A stretch of 64,000 nt of DNA from Apoderus coryli. Lineage: Eukaryota > Arthropoda > Insecta > Coleoptera > Attelabidae. The stretch is taken from the NCBI GenBank assembly GCA_911728435.2, contig OU452205.1, forward strand, positions 3,214,760 to 3,278,759, in the 5' to 3' direction. Positions 55,401 to 61,400 of this stretch are shown here, piece by piece. Positions within the stretch are counted from its first letter, which is position 1. Each line of letters starts with the position of its first letter. The notes under the pieces were generated by a model. That model saw nothing but the letters and a program-made list of their open reading frames with translations, had not been told where the DNA came from and made no database searches. The position numbers were made by a program, and so were the translations under genes.

Positions 55401-58400
55401 AGGTATTCTTATCTCAATATGATAGAATGCTGCATTTTCGAGAAAAATTAAGTTTTAGTTTCATATGCGGTTTAACATAGTACCTATCTATTTGATTTAC
55501 GATTGGTACAGTGATTATTTAATCAGTAAAAATTTTAAAAATTAAGTAAGGTATTAGGTGTGTTAAAAACTTATGTAAAATGCATCGGTGTTAGTATTGA
55601 AAAACAATTGAAAATTGAACTCTGAATAAACCCCACAGATTGTTAAATTAATACCCCTAAAGATTAATGGTATATTTGATACTGCTATGTAAAACCTGTA
55701 CATGAATATTTATAATAATCTGTTGATATTAAACGGTAGAATAATTAAAAAATACAGTCCATTATTTATACGAACTTATGGTCGTGAAAAACGTCAAATT
55801 CTCCAACAACTCTCAACGGCCAAACAAGAGAAGTGATATCGAATGTTTATAGGTAGGTAATAATAATATACAATAATTGCATGTATATAAAGGCAAAAAA
55901 AAATAATCAAAAAACACAAAAAAATGAGCATATAGTGTCAAAGTCGTTTGATGGCATTCTTTTGTTTACCTACCTATTTTATATGTTGTTGTTTTTTCCG
56001 TGAAATACGGAGATAGCGTCAAGAGGAACGAAATATTCTTTATTTGGAAAAGTGACTAAGTTTTGGAGGAAATTGAGCACATTATAATAACTTTAGGACA
56101 AGATGACGACAGCGAGACTGATGATAATGATGATGGTTAAGTTGACGAAATATAACATATTACCACCTTCTATAAAGTAATACTAATTATGATCGGCACT
56201 TAAAGCAACAAAAAGATCCAATATTCGATTCGAAGTATTAAGTTGTTTTAGATTTTTTTTTGTTTAAATCAAGCAAGATTACCAAATTTTATGAATAAAA
56301 TCAGCCATGTTTTATTACAACTGCATTACCCTTACCGACGCGGCGCTATTACAGATCCGTTTGCCACACAGTATGTTATACAAAAAAAAACTAAAATAAT
56401 TCTTATTTTAATGCGCCTTATATTATGATATCGTCGATTGAGTAAATTTCAACAAATGTAGGTATAAAAAAATATATCAAGTTGTCCAATCTTGTTATTA
56501 CGTTTGCATAAATTATCAATATTTCTTGTACACACATAGTATGTCCTGGCCTTTAAATTTAGTGACACGCTTTTACTAAAAATACTCAGCAAATTTATTG
56601 CCTAAAAATGTAAACAATTCTTAGTAAATAGTAATTTACGTTCTGACACCGGAAAGTAGTGTTTTGCGATGTCGCGACAAGCAGATTCCTGGAAGCTTCG
56701 AGGGACCTTCCAAGCACTAATCTTGCTAGGGGCTTTACCCACAGAATGTAATCCTACTACTTGAGTTGAACACATTCGAGCCCAGAGCCTTCGGCATACG
56801 AAACGCACGCTCTCTCAATGATACCAAAAACCCTTTACCAAATTACTTTATTATATTCTATAAGAGTTCCGCAACTACTTAACTGGGGAAATTTTAAACG
56901 CTGTCGAGAATTATCGAGGCAAATCTCAAAAGTAACCTTACTGGCAATGAAGAAGAACATTTTCTATGAAGATAAAATAGGTATTTTTGTTAAAAGTACC
57001 TAAAATGAAGTTTTTCAGGACGAATCATTACTGTTAGCCGAGTCCGAAATAGCAGATGAGTCCTGAAAGACTTCATTTAGTTGGGTACGTGTGTCGGATT
57101 GAGAATTTCCACCCATATCCTCTATTTTGTGGAATTTTTCTACAATAAACAACAAATAGTGGGTGCTTTATTTAGTGCAAAGCAATAATAGTGCTTTTAG
57201 TGCAGTTCAATTACTTACTGGAACTCATAGAAATAAGTAACGCTGAACCCAAATCTGTTAATGCGTTACTAATATCGTCATGGTATCTTGAAAAAATGTC
57301 GTCATCTGAAATAATTTTTTAAATACATTTCTTGTGAAATATGAAATATTTTACTTTCTATTTAAGTAGTAATTAAGATTACTTAATTGTTTCAAAGACT
57401 ACAGCGTATTTGTTAAATTATTTTATCAAGTTTGGGTTGATTGTCAAACGAAATTCGTTTTGTCTATTTAAAACAGAAAAATTGCTATTTTTACATTCAA
57501 TATGGCCACGGATAGAGTTTGGAACAGGAAAAACTTTTTTATTTGTCGATTTAGAAGAAAAAGTCATTCTTTATAAAAACGTCTGCTCGTGTTCGAACTA
57601 CAATTTCAAATGCCAAATTTACGATTACTATACAGGGTATATCAAAAATAACATTTTTAATGATTTTGATTTTTTTGTTTTTTTTTAATTTTATGAAAAT
57701 ATGTTCAAAACCGTGATTTATTACACCAATTGTGCAAAAAACACTAATAAACTTTTTTCTCAAAGTGGTTAATTTCATAGCTACTATTAAAATAATAAAA
57801 TTAAAAAAACAAGAATATTTTTGATATACCCTGTATAGTAATCGTAAATTTCGTACTCGAAATTGTAGTTTTGACACAAGCAGACGTTTTTATAAAGAAT
57901 GCCTTTTTCTTCTAAATCTACAAATAAAAAAGTTTTTGCTCTTCCAAACTCTATCTGTGGACACATTGGATAGAGTTTGGAAGAAAAACTTTTTTATTTG
58001 AAGATTTAGAAGAAAAAGTAATTCTTTATAAAAACGTCTGATTGTGTCAAAACTAAAATTTCGAGTACGAAATTTACGATTACTATACAGGGTATATCAA
58101 AAATAACAGTTTTAATGATTTTGATCAAAACTACAAATTCAAATACCAAATTTACGATTACTATACAGGGTATATAGACCAATTTCGTTGATTACAAATT
58201 TTGCAAAAGTTTTTGAAAAGATCCTCAAATCCCGAATTAACGATTTTTAACTAAAATATGAAATTCTCTCAGATAGGCAGTTCGGTTTCAGAGAACAAAG
58301 ATCTACAAAGGATGCAATGTCTTATCTGAGTAGTCAACTGTACAGAAATCTAAATGATAGTAAGCCAACTATGTGCATATTTGTTGATCTTAAAAGAGCA

Positions 58401-61400
58401 TTTGACACTGTAAATCATAAAAAATTGCTGGATGTAGTTGGTAAATGTGGATTGAGAGGTATCGTATATCAACTGATTGAAAGCTATTTGAGAGATCGGG
58501 ACCAACTGGTGAAAATCAATGAATCGACTAGTCATAAAAGAATAATTGAATGTGGAGTTCCCCAAGGGACGGTTCTTGGTCCCTTATTGTTTAACATATA
58601 CCTTAATGATTTGTATACGATAGACACCGTGGGCAATGTAATAAGCTTTGCAGACGATACTGCTGTTTTGTATAGTGACTCCAATTGGTCTATTTTGAAG
58701 GAAAAAGTTGAAACAGATTTCCAGAACATTATTGAATATTTTAACTCCAAATCTCTCACTATTAATTTTGACAAGACACATTTTATGTGTTTTGCCTCAT
58801 ACATAAATGGTCTTCCTGATTACGACCAGTTAAATCTCAAGAAAGGATTGAACATAATTACTATTGATAAAAAAGATTATATAAAATATTTGGGAATTTT
58901 TCTCGATAGTCATTTGAAATGGGACATACATGTCAAAAATGTAGTAATGAAACTAAGATCCTTGTTGTATAAATTTAAATATATGGTGCGCATAGTTGAC
59001 TTAAAAACATTGAAAGTTTTATATCATGCATTGGTGGAGACCTACTTGACCTATGGATTATTGGTATGGGGTGGTGCAACAAAGACACACTTATACAACT
59101 TGGAAAAGATGCAAAAATGGATATTGAAGATTATCTTTAGAAAAAAATGCACCTACCCTTCAGAGGCACTCTTTGATGAGGCAAACGTTCTTAATATACG
59201 ACAACTTTTTAGTTGTATGATATTGAATACTCAACATAAGAATAAACACGAATTGACTCCCATAGATCATTGTTACGGCACTCGGTTGAGGGAAACTGCG
59301 AGCAGAATACCACGCACTGTCAAGACAATAGCACAACGTAGTTATTTCTTTTTGGGTCCTAGGTTGTACTCTAAAATTACGCTACAATATAAACTAATAA
59401 ACTCAAATATTTTGTTTAAAAAAAGAATTAAAGAACGGGCAATATCTTTGGGCAGGTCTGAAATTGATCGTTTAATAGATCTTAAAAACTATAGTTAACA
59501 CAATCGTTTGGAGTGTGATTCACTGCATTTCTGTTGAATGTTTTGATTGTTTGTTGTTAGTGTAAGGTATATTTATATATATATGTATTAGTTAATAGTA
59601 TAATTGGTCTTTTGATCGGTTTATTTGTATTGCGCGCACTTAGAACATATTTTCATATTGTGGCCGATTGGACATGCATTCTGTGCACACAAGTATAACT
59701 TTCGCAGAGAGTGTAAAGTCGGGTAAGATCGATCGTTATTGTTTTGCCGCGCTCTATGAATGGACAGATTAGGGGATTTTTAGTAGTTAAGAAATCGAAC
59801 AAGCTTCTTAAGCTTAAAGATATTTTAATTTATTTGCGTATTTTTATGTAGGTGTAAGTTTGTAAAACTATTAATTGCTTCTGCGTGAATAAATATTATT
59901 ATTATTATTATATCAAAAATAATATTTTTAATGATTTTGATTTTCTTGTTTTTTTAATTTTATTATTTTAATAGTAGCTATGAAATTAACCACTTTGAAA
60001 AAAAAGTTTATTAGTGTTTTTTGCACAATTGGTGTAATAAATCACGGTTTTGAAAATATTTTCATAAAATTAAAAAAAAAATCAAAATCATTAAAAATGT
60101 TATTTTTGATATACCCTGTATAGTAATCGTAAATTTGGTATTTGAAATTGTAATTTCGACACAAGCAGACATTTTTATAAAGAATTACTTTTTCTTCCAA
60201 ATCGACAAATAAAAAAGTTTTTCCTCTTCCAAACTCTATCCGTGGACTATAGTTTTACGATATTAGCAGCAGCAAGAACGTAACACTAGCCACGGCCATA
60301 GACATCACCTACCTAAGAAAATGTCTCACAATTGTTATTTTGCCACCGTTGTTTTTTGAATTCAAGTTAAAGACAGTTGGCAACTGACTAAAGTTGATGA
60401 CAACATTGTTTTTGTGTGCTGACACCCTGAAAATATTTTAGGCTTTCGTCAGGTGCCAAATGTTCAAAAATATTCGGTTTGCTTTTGTGTAACACCATGT
60501 ATATGGAACAAGTTATAATTCAGAACACCCTGTATAGAAATATTATTTTACACGACATGTTGGTAACTTTATCATGCGTACAAAGCTATTTGCGTAGGTA
60601 CTTACATGTTTTATCGTTGTATAGACTGGAGACTGTTGCATCGTCCACATTGTCACCAAGCATGACATTTACAAGGCGTTCAATAAAATCACGCACTTGT
60701 TCTTTTTCTTTTTTCCGAATGTCCTGTAGATCATCGCTTATTTCATAGTTTTGATGGTTGTTCATTGCATTTGTCAAATATTCTATAATAAAGAAAAATT
60801 GATATGTACACATGAACTTTGGAAAAGTGAGGAAAATCTTCAGTTGGTGCGAGAAGCAATTCAAAACTTTAATAAAATCTTTCCTAAGCAACTGCTAACA
60901 TAATCAATCAATCCAGTGCCTTCGTCAGTTTCTGACAGGATGACTCCAATGCCCTACATTCTTTACTCACCTCACCTGTCTCCCTGTGATTCTTTATCGT
61001 TTTAGAAAATGAAGGCGGAAGAAATACACAAGGGAAACGCTGGCTATCATCATAACAAATGAGAAAGGACAAACATGACTTGATCATGGCGTTCCATGTA
61101 TGAGTCTATTGATGATGTCTTTGTGAATCTTTCCAAATCCATATCGATAATTTTTTACTAAATATAGTAACCAATCAAATTACTTAATTTTAAGTCATGT
61201 GTCAAATTTCATTCATAAACGTCAAACTGACAACTGGTTTAAAAATGTCGTGAAGATTTGGTATTGAATCTAACGATGCAATTAATGATATTATATCTAA
61301 TAATATACCAAAAAATACAACCAAATCAAAAAAATATGTATGGAAAATATTCCTCGAGTTTTGTGCGACCAGAGAATACGAACTGAATACTGAAACGAGT

